Source: Agriotes lineatus
Taxonomy: Eukaryota > Arthropoda > Insecta > Coleoptera > Elateridae
DNA length: 64,000 nucleotides
Assembly (NCBI GenBank): GCA_940337035.1
Contig: CALNHX010003656.1
Location: 1-64,000, forward strand
Direction: 5' to 3'
Shown: piece after piece, positions 9,558-20,139 of the stretch
How positions within the stretch are numbered: position 1 is the stretch's first letter
Layout of the letters: every line of letters starts with the position of its first letter
Program-made: the position numbers and the translations under genes
The notes under the pieces: model-generated
Database searches by the model: none
Seen by the model: only the letters and a program-made list of their open reading frames with translations
Told to the model about the DNA's origin: nothing

Positions 9558-12411
9558 GACCCCTTTAGTTTACAAGGTAAAAGAAAGTAAAAAGCGTATC
9601 TCAAATTTTCATTAATTTCGTTTTTTGGATACAGGGTGTTTGTAAATCAATAGGCAATTCGCAACTTTTTCTGATTATGTATACCTTTTCAAATTGAACA
9701 AAGTTTCGAAACGAAACTTGAAGCTTGTACGAAATGCTATGAAATGCTATGAATCGTGACGAAATTCTTATAAAATACGAAATTTCATTAAATTACCATG
9801 AAATAATAGGAAAAGATTGCAAAATGCTGACATTATTTTGAAATTAGAAAAAATCGTAGGAAATTATAATAAAATGCATAGTTGAAAATCTCTTGTTACT
9901 ATGAGAGCATCAACCATATAACTTCTGAAATTAAGAAACGCAATATTAGAAAAATTGTTGCATTTTCAATATAATAGCATAACACGAGTGTCGCTTATTA
10001 ATATCGGTAGTTATAGGGTAAATGTCTTTATAGCTGCACCCAAGTGCAAAGTTTACTCAATCAAAATACGAAAAGTGAGGATTTGCGCTATTTCTGAATG
10101 AAATTAATAACTACATTAGAAATGCTCACGATAGTCAGTTTACAAATTGGTTAGATACGCATATCTAGCATTATATTTACATAGAAATTAATACTATACA
10201 AATTGAAGTTACAAAGACGATGTTAAAATAAAAGTTAATTCCAATATAGTGATGATGTGTTTATTATAAATCAAGAACACCTCATTATGTCATAAACGTA
10301 TTACAATTTTTAATTTTATTTGGCAACATGCACTTAAAGAGAGAGAAAGATTGAGTATTATAAAGAACCCGCTATACTGTTACAGCTCAAATCGTCAATA
10401 AAACAAAAGGTGGGCATCCATTTGTTACAGCGAAAACGACACTTAAGACCAAACACAACCCCTAGCAATAATTTGTTCCGGATAGTGTTCAGTCGAAACA
10501 AGTGCGGTTTGAGGCATCTGAAATGGGTTTGTTTCCTACTTCAAAATAGGGGTAAATAAAGAATTAATTAGGATGAGGGAGCCGCAAAGTTAAAATCAAA
10601 ATCTAGATATTCACGACGTCTCAAACCTTGAGGAAACATACACGGAGTCGCAGACAAAATAGTGAGCTGGACCTCGGTCACCTGTGCTTTCAGCTGATTA
10701 TCTTACTATAAAAATACGTTCTGTACGTCTGCCTTACAACAAAATATCACAAAACACCCAATAATATTTAAATACTTTAATGACTATAATCTCAAATTTT
10801 AGGATATTTATCTCAACGTAGCTCGTTTTCTCGTTATTAGTAGATAAAATTCACAATCTCGTAAATTGACAGATGAACACAAAATGGTTTTTTTCGTACA
10901 GCTTGAAATTGAACGTTTTAAATCGTAAACTACTGGGAAAACGCGTCAGGTAAATTATTTGAATATTCCCCCTTGGCAACTATTAAAACATCGCCTTGAT
11001 TGTTTTTAGGATGACGTCAAAATTCCCCTTGATTGTCTTCACGCCGATCTTTCAACTGTTTATTATCGATTTCGCCCCAAAACCTGGCCATGCCTTTCGA
11101 TTTTTGGAAACCACAAAGTAATTGGACTGTTGGATAAGCGCTCGGCCTCTTCGGCAAGGTTTAATCTTGGATTTAAGTCGTTTTTCCGAACACTGACACT
11201 ACATTTTTAGATCTATCCTACCTCGTAAAGTTTGCTTCGTTGCTGCTCGCAGAGCTGGTCGTAGTGACGCTGCTAGAATATCTCAGGTTGTAGCTGCTTT
11301 CCTGTGTGCAAATTTTTCTCAGGATACTCCTCCACACTCCGCTGAACTCCTGGACCACGAATCTCGAACTTTTCAGGTGCTCGCTCTCGTTCACACAATC
11401 GGAAACCAATTAGAATTTATTTTATTTTTTGTCGTGGATCTTTTCTCAAACACTTGTACTAAATAAAGCACGGACACTTGGGCAATAAAACTGTACACTT
11501 TTGAACTGGTAAAAATACTTTTATTAATATAAAAAACAGTAATTGAAAATGGAGCACAAATTTGCCCTGTTTGTCAATAATTTAATTTATTTGTTCTCCC
11601 CTTAATGACAAAAAATCATCATGCTGCTAAGATACGGTGTTATTCTACTATTAAGTGGAAATTAGGATTAATAATAGAATGAAGTTTGATTACATAAATT
11701 ACAATCTAACATTTTCTTAAAATCTAAAATATTGACTTTTTGCTTATAACTAATTGTTCCATAGCGTTGCACTCACAAACGTTTTTAATTACACAGCTCT
11801 GCTTTTGCACTATGTTTTTAATTATGAACGCACTGATATTTGAGTTCCGCACTTTTCACGTTGCTTGCTTTTATTCTGTTGCCTCCATTCAAGAATTACT
11901 CTTTGCAATTTTCTATATTATCTGTCATCTTGCTTCACTTTACTGCTTGCTCACAATTTTCACTGTCCTTGGCTTTTATTGATAACTACGCTCCTTTTTG
12001 CACGTAATAAACTTTTAGTGTCAATTACTTTCGTTCGGTTTGGCCTTACATGTGCACAAACCTATAATTTTTAATTATACTACTTTATTCACAAGCCAAA
12101 TGTAAACCCTCTGAAATATGTTTTGCCTTTGCGTGCCTTTATCCGACTAATTACTGTTTCTCGCATCTCATTATCAATGCATTTAATATTTTTATGTTTG
12201 TTTAAAATTGCAATTATATAAAAATCCCAACTCTGTGCTTTATTGATTTGGTTGAATATTTGGCACTGCGAATAGAGCCAAGTTGTGGGCTTAATACCAT
12301 TTCAATATGAAGTTTCAACGCCATAGCTCTTTTCGTTTTTGAGATATTCTGTTCATACAAGGACAAACACACAGGCAGACAGACAGACTGACAGACAGGC
12401 CAATGAACATA
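9558..12411. other. Gene-poor AT-rich stretch
   Basis: No supported gene. Short local repeats occur at about 9715-9800 (aaatgctatg twice). At 11090-11410 the composition becomes less AT-rich and a 63-codon minus-strand frame is open (Ser/Thr-rich C-terminus), but neither a start context nor homology is evident. 12230-12410 carries a piece (aacgccatagctcttttcg, then a CAGA/GACA-rich run) of the dispersed repeat also seen near 17400 and 28960. Confidence 0.45.
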
Positions 12412-12550
12412 TAGTAATTTGTACAATTAGTTTTGAAAGTCATACTTTTTTCATGAATTTGCAGTTTAATAACGAGGGCGAAGCCCGAGTTAATCAAGCA
12501 AATGAATGAAAAAAATGACTTTCAAAACGTATTGTACACGTAGTTTTATT
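12412..12550. repeat. Foldback element (variable-arm family), second copy
   Basis: GTTTTGAAAGTCAT on the left pairs with ATGACTTTCAAAAC on the right, and AATTTGC pairs with GCAAAT. The centre (12468-12493) is AACGAGGGCGAAGCCCGAGTT, a mini-hairpin between ACGAG and CGAGT. The outer ends (tagtaatttgtac / gtattgtacacgta) resemble the other copies. Confidence 0.7.
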
Positions 12551-12702
12551 GCATAGTGATCTCTTGGTCGAAATTCAGTCGAAAAGGACTTTGGAATTGA
12601 CAACTGTCAAACTGATATTTCAATAAAATAGTTTAAAAAGTGTACTTTTTTTCACTGTTTTTTCTTTAAAAAAAGACGACTTTTACGATCACTATGCAAA
12701 AA

Positions 12703-12835
12703 TAGTATATTACAGTACAAGTGGAGAAACTGAGAATTTCGCTCACGCATTTGCCAGTTTTGCACACGAGCCGCCAGGCGAGTGTGCAAAGGCAAATAAG
12801 TGAGCGAAACAGTTTCTCCACGAGTGCTGTATAGC
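12703..12835. repeat. Foldback element B (variable-arm family)
   Basis: It begins TAGTATATTAC, like the copies at 642 and 25413. Arms pair as GTGGAGAAACTG/CAGTTTCTCCAC, TTTCGCTCAC/GTGAGCGAAA, ATTTGCC/GGCAAAT and TTTGCACAC/GTGTGCAAA, around the centre CACGAGCCGCCAGGCGAGTG (about 12764-12783). Confidence 0.8.
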
Positions 12836-13205
12836 GGTTTGTTTAATCCTGCACTTATAATATCTAAAAAATTTCTGAAAATACAATTTTGATATGACAA
12901 ACAATAATTATTCAATATAAAAAACGTAGGCAGGTTGAGTTGTTACGTTGCTATGGTTTGTTAATAATAAAAATTTAAATTGTCAATATTTTTACGCCTG
13001 GATCAGTTTCCTGAATTTGCCTTATTAAATTGCTACAAAAATGGAGCAAAGTGAAGAATTTGCTGTGCCCGACGACGTCCAAAAAGCTGCTGATGCCGCT
13101 ACATTTCATTTGTTGCCAGAAAAGTCAAAGGCAAAACATAAAAGAAATGGAAAAATTTCGTGAATGGATGCAGGCAAAAAAGATACAAGTGATAACTGAA
13201 ACTGT

Positions 13206-13960
13206 TGTTGTAGCCTATTTTAACCATATATCTAATACTTACTAACGGGTGTTCATAAACAGTCGTCATCTCAGTAGGTTTTGACTTCAGAAACGTATGT
13301 CTATTAAAATTGAGAAAAAATGCGCTATGACAGTACTCAATGACATTTCATTGTGTTGCACGAATTAATCAAAGACATAACATTTTGTTTTTCAAAGCAA
13401 CTGGGATGACGACTGTTTATGAACACCCGTTATATTGCTAGCGGCTATGAGTAGGAAACTCACGTAGGAAGTGAGACAGACAACCAACTCTTCAATGTAT
13501 AATGGTGAACTGTGCGCTAGCGCGGCGGCGTCGTCCGACCAATGGGGAAGTGGTCAAGTTGAAAATTCGCTTCTAAATGCGGAGTTTGAATTCTCACGCA
13601 TGCGCACGAGACGCGTTATACTCTAAGTAAGACTATATGGCATATATATAATACACATATATTGCTAGTAGGGCCTGGAAACGTCAGAAAACATTACGGC
13701 GCCGACATAGTCTCACTTAAAGTATAACGCGTCTCGTGCGCATGCGTGAGAATTCGAACTCCGCCTTTAGAAGCGAATTTTAAACTTGCCCACTTCCCCA
13801 TTGGCCGGACGACGCCGCCGCCCTTGCACACAGCTCATCATTATACATTGAAGAGTTGGTTGTCTGTCTCACTTTCTTGGTGAGTTTCCCACTCATAGCC
13901 GCTAGCAATATAGTAAGTATTAGATATATGCTATATGGGTGCCGTAATGTTTTCGGGCGT
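13206..13960. mobile_element. Large palindromic element with long arms
   Basis: The left arm (from about 13216: tctaatactt..., TTGCTAGCGGCTATGAGT, then CAACCAACTCTTCAATGTAT and ATGCGCACGAGACGCGTTAT to about 13625) returns inverted at about 13720-13935. A second inverted pair (ttgctagtagggcc at 13670 against ggccctactagcaa at 13970) flanks it. A related partial copy lies at 16715-16860. The left arm alone has been hit by a 186-bp MITE. No transposase is visible. Confidence 0.75.
13245..13430. mobile_element. 186-bp TA-target MITE (Tc1/mariner-type)
   Basis: ACGGGTGTTCATAAACAGTC at the left and GACTGTTTATGAACACCCGT at the right form a perfect inverted repeat (about 26 bp) flanked by TA (13243-13244 and 13431-13432). 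The other arm of the surrounding palindrome shows the empty site: its complement reads acttacTATATTGCTAGCGG with a single TA. Element and TSD are therefore proven within the window. Confidence 0.92.
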
Positions 13961-14279
13961 TCCGAGGCCCTACTAGCAATATATGTGTATTATATATATG
14001 ATTTTAACGGCCTAATTGAGAAGTATGCACCTCCTTCGTTGTGGTCCACCTATTCAATGTTAAGATCAACTTTATTCATTTTTGAAAAAGTAGACATTAG
14101 CAGGTAAGTTTAGTAGGTACTAAGTTTTTAAAATTATGGAATGTAACCGACTGATTTATTTGTAGGTTTAAAACCTTGTTTGCGGATTTAAAATCAAAAG
14201 GTTACCAACCTAAAAAGGCGAAAACATTTGAACAAAAAGACAGAAAAATCATAAATGAAGCTAGCGTACTCGTCCTAAT

Positions 14280-14626
14280 CGTACCAAAGCGCAATTGACA
14301 TGAGTAGTAATACCACCGCAAAAATAATCTACTTAACTTTGACTAAAAATGGTATTCGAGGGACTATTTAATGAACCAAACTACTTTTTCAAATTAGTTT
14401 TCAGTAAATCTAGCAACAAACTACTCAATCTCTATAGTAACAGAACACTAATATTGACTTTTTCTAATAAAAATCGCATTTGTTTAAAATAGTCACTTGA
14501 ATACCTTCTAGGAAGATATATCCACTGATATTTTTTTGATTGGTCAAGAAACGTCAGAATTCTGGATCTTCATTGGTCACTTTTTGACAGATGACAGGTG
14601 AATTGAATAGTCATATTCATATACAA
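14280..14626. repeat. Degenerate copy of the TACCRC-ended foldback subfamily
   Basis: At about 14308 the sequence agtaataccaccgc is followed about 45 bp later by ggtattcgagggactattta. These are the outer ends of the elements at 14627 and 15101 (gaatagtc ... tacc / ggtattt ... ggactatt) without the long arms. It looks like an internally deleted member of three related units lying in a row (14280-15360). Confidence 0.4.
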
Positions 14627-14793
14627 TACCGCGAGCGGTCGACGAATTGCCGAAATGTTTTGTCAAAGTGTATGAGTGTTTATTGCTTCGATATAAATTG
14701 GTCGAGTGCGACAGCACGAGACCAATTTTGAAGCAATAAACACGAATAAACACTTTGACAAAAATTCATGCAATTCATCGGCTGCAAGCGGCA
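14627..14793. repeat. Foldback element C (variable-arm family, TACCRC ends)
   Basis: TACCGCGAGCGG at the left matches the inverted CTGCAAGCGGCA at the right. Arms: GACGAATTGC/GCAATTCATC, TGTCAAAGTG/CACTTTGACA, GTGTTTATTGCTTC/GAAGCAATAAACAC and AATTGGTC/GACCAATT. The centre (14701-14720) is TCGAGTGCGACAGCACGAGA. Confidence 0.75.
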
Positions 14794-15100
14794 TTTGAAG
14801 GACTATTCAACGAACAAAATTGACATTTCTTAGTAATTAATCAATTTTATCACGTCCTCTTTGAAAATAAAAATCTGTTGACGTAAAATAAATTGTTTGT
14901 CAAATTTGACATTTTTAATATCATATTTGATTAATTTTACAGGAAGTTAAATAAATGTCACAGGAAGAGAAAAAAATTGTCATTAAAACTCCGCTAGCGA
15001 AATTCTTGCACAATTTTACGCTGATTGGTGGCAAATGACATAAATACTAAATTATGATTGGTGAATAGTTAACTTAAAGGGGGTGAGTTGAATAGTCAAG

Positions 15101-15320
15101 GGTAATACCACAAGTAGTGGATATATTTTTGACAAATATTTTGCCGTTTCCATGTAAATTATTGCGTTTAAATTTCAAGAAGCAAAATCATATCAAAAAT
15201 GTCACGAGCCGAAGGCGAGTGACATTTAAATGTGATTTTGTTGAGTGAAATTTGCAATAATTTCTATGGAAATGGCAAAATATTTAAAAAATATATATTC
15301 ACTTCGAGTGGTATTTGGGA
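15101..15320. repeat. Foldback element D (variable-arm family, TACCRC ends)
   Basis: Arms: TACCAC/GTGGTA, AATATTTTGCC/GGCAAAATATT, TTTCCAT/ATGGAAA, AAATTATTGC/GCAATAATTT, CAAAATCA/TGATTTTG and AATGTCAC/GTGACATT. The centre (15201-15223) is CACGAGCCGAAGGCGAGTG. It has the same outer ends as element C but wholly different arm sequence. Confidence 0.8.
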
Positions 15321-15719
15321 AGACTATTTAACGATATTAATACATAACGATCAACTTTATTGAAAAATAATCCAACAATTAATATTCATCCTCAATTAAA
15401 TTCAGCGGAATACTTCCAAACCACAACATTTTTAAATTTTTAATGCAAGCCAAACTTTGTTCACACAGTTTGTTGGTGTTTAGTTTTACGTAACCTAGCG
15501 ATATCGCTAAGGACATCGTTGCTAAGCGATATTTCGCAACAAGGCTATTTAGTTTTTGAGTACGTACATTGTTTTGTGAATATGTTGCATGGTGCCCAAT
15601 ATTCAGTGATATACTGCTGTTATTGGTTGAAAAAAGCAAACGTCTGCAATATGATTAGCTTATATGTTATAGTGTTGAATAGTCAGCAATATTTTGATCT
15701 TTCGTCCTATTATTACTGA

Positions 15720-16004
15720 GTATTTTTAGTTGAATACGACTAAGTTGATTCTAGTACTACCTGCAAACAAGCGTGACCGAGGTCGGTCGGTGGGTGCACA
15801 ACTGCAAATGTCCGGCTATTGTTTTCCCGCGTTTACAATTTGCCAGTGCGTAGCCAGTTGCCGATTTCTAGAATACGTTGGAAAAGCAAGCTATTAAGCG
15901 TTAATATTCTCAAAGTAGTTTTAATTCAATGTGCACGTTTTTTATCTCATTAACTAGTGTAGTGTTCATAGTAGGATTTTTATATAAGCTCAGTTAACCT
16001 CAAA
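15720..16004 (+). promoter_or_regulatory. Putative CDT2 promoter and 5' UTR
   Basis: This less AT-rich segment lies directly before the first CDT2 coding exon. It holds TTTTCCCGC at 15822-15830, a good match to the E2F consensus (TTTSSCGC-type), about 175 bp before the ATG. CDT2 is a cell-cycle gene and E2F control would fit; this is inference. The TATATAAG at 15981 lies too close to the ATG (24 bp) to be a convincing TATA box. No transcription start can be fixed. Confidence 0.4.
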
Positions 16005-16047
16005 ATGAATACCGCCAGTTCCCTTTTTAGTCAACAAATTGGATTGT
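16005..16047 (+). CDS. DTL: CDT2/DTL coding exon 1
   Basis: ATG at 16005 (context cctcaaaATG) opens 14 codons, MNTASSLFSQQIGL, plus one base of the next codon. A consensus donor GTAAGT starts at 16048. The short N-terminus matches the position and pattern of the CDT2 family N-terminus (hydrophobic S-L-x-Q-x-[IL]-G core just before a short basic stretch). The exon is too short to be found as an ORF; it was assigned because its phase and sequence join to exon 2. The split codon T|CA gives Ser15. Confidence 0.75.
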
Positions 16048-16107
16048 GTAAGTAAAGCAATACCCATTCGCTAATAATTTGAAAGTGGCACAGTGATATC
16101 GTTACAG
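16048..16107 (+). other. CDT2 intron 1 (60 bp)
   Basis: GTAAGT donor at 16048 and TTACAG acceptor at 16102-16107. It contains in-frame stops, so it is not simply exon. Confidence 0.75.
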
Positions 16108-16254
16108 CAACATGGAAGAATTACGATATGGTAATAAGACGGCTGATCTGCAAAAGGGACGAAGAGTTCAGGTGGATCTTTCCGGATGATATCTTTGAAG
16201 GAGGAGGAGCTGTGGACCCGCCAATATTTGCGTGTAAATTTTCCCATGTTAAAG
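16108..16254 (+). CDS. DTL: CDT2/DTL coding exon 2
   Basis: The acceptor gttacag ends at 16107 and the donor GTAAAT starts at 16255. In the phase set by exon 1 the exon is open: it encodes TWKNYDMVIRRLICK, an acidic middle part and GGAVDPPIFACKFSHVK. The PP-x-F-x-C-x-F pattern just before the first WD blade is characteristic of CDT2 N-termini. It ends with one base of codon 64 (G|GT, Gly), continuing directly into YENILALANEDG of exon 3. The intron to exon 1 is only 60 bp, typical of insects; the next is about 19.1 kb. Confidence 0.85.
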
Positions 16255-16714
16255 GTAAATTTTAACATTTACAATGTGTTTAAATTGTTTCTAAATACCA
16301 TAAGCATTTCCTTGCCATTTAAACGTTGGAAGTGTAGGTGACCAATCGTACTGGTTTATCCAGGGCAGTACTATTTTTTTGGCAGCACTGTCCTGGGTAA
16401 ATAAAATAATAGCACAAATCCCAGTAAATGTACTGGTTTTTGAAACGTGTCCTGGGAAGGACAGGTCCACTCGGCACAGAATAGCAATCCATTGCTGTCT
16501 TTACAATCCAACCTTATGGTAAAAACTAATTTCAACGAAATGATACTTTGTTGCTTGAGAATGAATTTTTTATGAGGCGTAAGCATCAAATTTGTTTTCA
16601 GCTCGAGGTGCATACAACGTTTTCTACAACTTTGCCAAAACAATGAAAAATGTAATTTAGTTCTCTCTGACTTGTGATAGATCATTTGCTTCAATAGGAG
16701 GCATGTATCAAAAA

Positions 16715-16865
16715 GGCATATATTTAATACTACTATATTGCTAGCGGCTATGAGTGGGGAGGTCACAGCGTAAGTGAGACAGACAACCAACTCTTACGTA
16801 CTTGGTAAGCTGTGCGCAAGCGTCGTTCATTGAGGTGGGAAAGTTTAAAATTCGCTTCTAAAGCC
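16715..16865. repeat. Partial copy of the 13.2-13.9 kb palindromic element
   Basis: This segment shares ttgctagcggctatgagtgg, a gtgagacagacaaccaactc stretch, a cgcaag motif and an aaaattcgcttctaaa stretch, in the same order as the left arm near 13434-13580. It is one arm only. Confidence 0.65.
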
Positions 16866-16939
16866 GGCTTTACATTTGTATAGTAGCTAAAGCAAGTTAC
16901 TAAACGAAGTAGCTAAAATTTAGTAGTTTAGTTAAGCGA

Positions 16940-17275
16940 GCACGTGTAGACACATCCTATAACATAAAAACGGTGGTATTTTCTTTCTTTCTGTGTCTGT
17001 TGGTTCGCTATCTCCTCCGAAGATACTGGAGCGATTAAGTTGTATGATGGCTTAAAAGTTTGCTAATTTTAAGACCTAGATTGTAGGCCGATTTTTATTT
17101 TCAAAAAAAGTACGAAAACGTTTTAATTTAATTAAATCCTAAAGTAGCGGTGAAGCCGTGGCCTGTTAGCTCGGGTGAATCACTATATATTATTATAGTA
17201 GCGCCTTATTAAACAGAGCATACATGGATTAGTGGTAGAGTGCTCGCCTCGCAGGCGGCCCGGGTTTAGTTCCTT
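16940..17275 (+). mobile_element. Dispersed repeat with a tRNA-like module at its downstream end, copy 1
   Basis: It shares a ~130-bp body with the minus-strand copy at 41340-41747: TTCGCTATCTCCTCCGAAGA, then gcttaaaagtttgctaattt, then tttttattttcaaaaaaagt and ttagctcgggtg. At 17228-17270 lies a tRNA-like stretch with an A-box-like TAGTGGTAGAGTGC and a degraded B box (GGGTTTAGTTCC). The tRNA-like part is downstream of the body, the reverse of normal SINE order. Confidence 0.55.
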
Positions 17276-17725
17276 TTTACTTCCTTTTACAATCAAGGAA
17301 GTATTGGATTCACCACAAAAATTCGAAAATGAGTTTTCAACAGATCTTCCCCTGAACCCAAAAAACATTTTTTTTTTCATTGGTCTGTGTCTGTGAACAG
17401 AATATCTCAAAAACGAAAAGAGGTATGGGGTTGAAACTCCATATATAAGTTTTGTGTACTATGTAGATGCGACAGCAAGCTTTTGAAGAAAATCGCATAA
17501 CCGGAAGTAGCTGTTTACTCTTATTTTTCAGTTTTTTTAAATTTTTTCAAAAACGGCTCTAACGATTTTTTTCAAACTTCTCATTTTTATTACATTTTTA
17601 GTGTGTATTGATGTGAGATAGGTGATTTTCCAGTTAAATACTTCTAAAATCGGTTTCTTTTGTTTTTTTTTTTCTATTTTTTTTTATTAACTCCTATTTT
17701 AAATAGAACACCCGGTATATTAGTA
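17276..17725 (+). repeat. Dispersed repeat ending in a CCGGGTGTTC-type terminus, copy 1
   Basis: It begins with the short hairpin cttccttttac...gtaaaaggaag-like sequence and ends ...acacccggtata. The complement of the whole segment recurs at 28265-29125 (gtgtactatgtagatgcga, tatttcaaaaacgaaaagag-like blocks, tgatgtgagataggtgattt). No ORF. The terminus resembles mariner-type ends with TA targets. Class unknown. Confidence 0.5.
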
Positions 17726-17783
17726 CATTTTTTAATTCATCTTAAAATTCTAGAGAAAATTTGTCTCTTCACCTAATAGTAGG

Positions 17784-18342
17784 AGAGCTGGTGACATTTT
17801 TTGGTGATCATTTAGTTAAGGCCTATTTTTTGACAGAATGTTGCTGGAGGCATGTATAAGTGTCATCTGTAAGGATTCTCCTAGATAGCGGTATCGGAGG
17901 GAGGCAGAACACCCCCAATTTGCACTGTCAGTATATGTCAAATTTGAGGTGAGCCGGTTAGGTTTGTGTCACTTTGTGTCAAAACTGACGGAAAACCTAA
18001 CCTGCTAACCTCGAATTTGGCATAACTTACACTAAAAAAGTCCATAAGGGGCGGCTGTGGAAATTGAAACGTATGAATAATAGGTTGTGGCATTGTAAGT
18101 CCATGTCAAATTCGAGGTTAGCAGGTTAGGTTTTCCGTCAGTTTTGACACAAAGTGACACAAAACCTAACCGGCTCACCTCGAATTTGACATATACTGAC
18201 AGTGCAAATTGGGGGTGTTCTGCCTCCCTCCGATACCGCTATCTAGAAGAATCCTTACAGATGACACTTATACATGCCTCCAGCAACATTCTCTCAAAAA
18301 ATAGGTCTTAACTAAATGATCACCAAAAAATGTCACCAGCTC
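17784..18342. mobile_element. 559-bp near-perfect palindrome (MITE)
   Basis: The left arm 17784-18022 returns inverted at about 18104-18342, for example GAGCTGGTGACATTTTTTGG against CCAAAAAATGTCACCAGCTC and ATAGCGGTATCGGAGGGAGG against its complement at 18222. The loop of about 80 bp is different. A short internal repeat (caaattcgaggttagcaggt and its complement) also recurs at 54330. Arm divergence is low, so the element is young. Confidence 0.87.
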
Positions 18343-18459
18343 TTAGACTATAAGATTTAATAAAATATTTACTTTCTATGTACCATGTAGATACTTTCTT
18401 GCATATGACAGAAGAATAAACAATAGTAAGTTATATTTTTTACGTATGTACAGTGGAGC

Positions 18460-18500
18460 CTCGATTATCCGAACTAATTATTGCACGTCACTGTTCGGAT
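18460..18500 (+). mobile_element. pogo/Tigger-like terminal repeat
   Basis: TACAGTGGAGCCTCGATTATC at 18451-18480 region is the classic start of pogo/Tigger-type terminal repeats, followed by an inverted ttcggataatcaa at 18500. The matching distal end was not found, so this is probably a deleted copy. The CENP-B-type HTH fragment at 19857 may belong to it. Confidence 0.4.
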
Positions 18501-18849
18501 AATCAAATAAAAAATGCAATCATATGAAAATGTTTAATTTAAGTATCAACGTAAATTCAAATACATTCTTTGATATAATAAATTAAAAAACAAACATGTT
18601 CAACTGATAATACATATTACTAAAGCTCGGATCATTGGGTCGTTAAAATGTCTAAAAAAGGTCATTAAATAGGTTCTAAAATCTCGTAATTCAGGTCTTA
18701 AAAACTTTAATTTAGGACTTATAATTTTTGTAGCCTAAATTAGGCTACAACAAAATAACACTGTATACTTAAATTTAAATGTAAGTTAAATAATACGTAC
18801 ATACATACTCAGCACAAAACTTTACAGTCTTACAATAATTCTTGAATAT

Positions 18850-19560
18850 AAACTAAGCATTTGCATAACAAACCAAATACTGTTCCAACTTTTCTGGCTT
18901 ACAACTAAAACATATTTTAACCAAGAGAAAGATCTCTCCACATCACAAGATGTTATTGGAGCAAACTTATATTTGCACAAGCCGGCATCTACCTACGTCC
19001 TCCTCACTCTTGCCAGAAGGCAGTTTTTTAAAGTTTGAGGATTTCTTGAAAACCAGGTTTTTTTTTAAATAAACAATCAAGTTTAGCATAAGCTTGTGTA
19101 GCAATTAAACTTGGGGATTTTGCTAATGTGTCCATCAGTTTTTCAATAATTTCGACAGATTGAGTTAAAAACAGTCCCACTGTTTCCAACCTTGTTATAC
19201 TGTCAATCAGAATTTTAAAATGTGCTTTAATATAAAGGAGATCATTTTTAATATTAGGTTTTTAAAATACAGATGTTCTTTTTAATAGCCTGCCCTGAAT
19301 CACTGTCGAAAGATGTAACAACTTAAAATAAACAAGAACAAATTATTCCCGACAAAGAAAAACTTACTGATTTTATATCGTCAAAATTATTTGGATAAAA
19401 TGTAGCACTTTTTAAGTGCCCTACCTAGTCAGAACGGGCTCTGGAAAAAGAGCTAAACCATTCAAGTGATCTTTGTACACTTGTACCCTAAGAGGGACTT
19501 TTAAAAACACTTACTAAGTTAAAAGCATGTGCAAGACATGTCAAATGAATCATATACAAG
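18850..19560 (-). pseudogene. hAT transposase, C-terminal half
   Basis: On the minus strand the upstream end encodes HLTCLAHAFNLVSVFKSPL and LALFPEPVLTR, typical of the catalytic region of hAT transposases of the kind with LAHALNLV and LTRWGTW. Next come IKNDLLYIKAHFKILIDSI and SVEIIEKLMDTLAKSPSLI. The end near 18860 encodes KFAPITSCDVERSFSWLKYV and EQYLVCYANA, the hAT dimerisation (RNase H C-terminal) region. Several stops and frameshifts separate the pieces (for example a stop at the expected Trp of LTRW), so it is dead. No flanking TSD was found. Confidence 0.82.
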
Positions 19561-19856
19561 GTGTTATGGAAGTGAGTGCAAATATTTTAACCCGTAATAG
19601 AACTCGAACTCGCTAAACTGAACAACTTCTCAATTTATCATTTTTTCGAAAACGCCCACGATACTGAATTAAAATTCAAAACAATTTTACTCTAAAAATG
19701 CATACCCGCCTATAGAATAATATGTTAATTTAATAGCACAAAACACAAAAAACATTTCTTTGATATGCGAACGAACAAAAACTGCATAGGTACTGATAAA
19801 ACCTTTAGTTCATATCTGGTCACCAACGTACTTTATCAATTGAGGTAGGTAAATTA

Positions 19857-20039
19857 TTGACCGCATGTTTTTTCTGCAAGAACTTTGCAATTATTGTTAG
19901 ACTAGACAATGGTAAATCTAATGCCACTATCTCTACCGAATTTAATTTGTCGCATTCATCAGTGACCACTATATGGAGAAACCGAGAAAAACTTAAAGCC
20001 GCCTTCAATGCAAATTTTTATATCTTGCGATTCTGTTAA
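19857..20039 (+). pseudogene. pogo/CENP-B-type HTH fragment
   Basis: A 60-codon open frame includes NGKSNATISTEFNLSHSSVT followed by TIWRNREKLKAAF. This is the N-terminal helix-turn-helix of pogo/Tigger transposases (psq/CENP-B N-terminal type: pattern G-x-x-x-x-I-x-x-E-[FY]-x-[IL]-x-x-S-T-[IV]). The catalytic part is absent. Fragment only. Confidence 0.55.
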
Positions 20040-20139
20040 TATAAATACGTTTGATTATTCTACATTGCATATTTATAGTAAACATATGTGCTTATGTTAT
20101 TTTCTTGATTTCTGATTACAATTTTGCTGCTACCTGATA

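Noticed and set aside
13856..14107. 83-codon ORF as a gene
   Set aside because: It lies within the arm and flank of a palindromic element; the similar ORF at 16371-16790 on the other strand is the same repeat.
15981..15988. TATA box for CDT2 (TATATAAG)
   Set aside because: Only 24 bp before the start codon, leaving no room for a transcription start and UTR.
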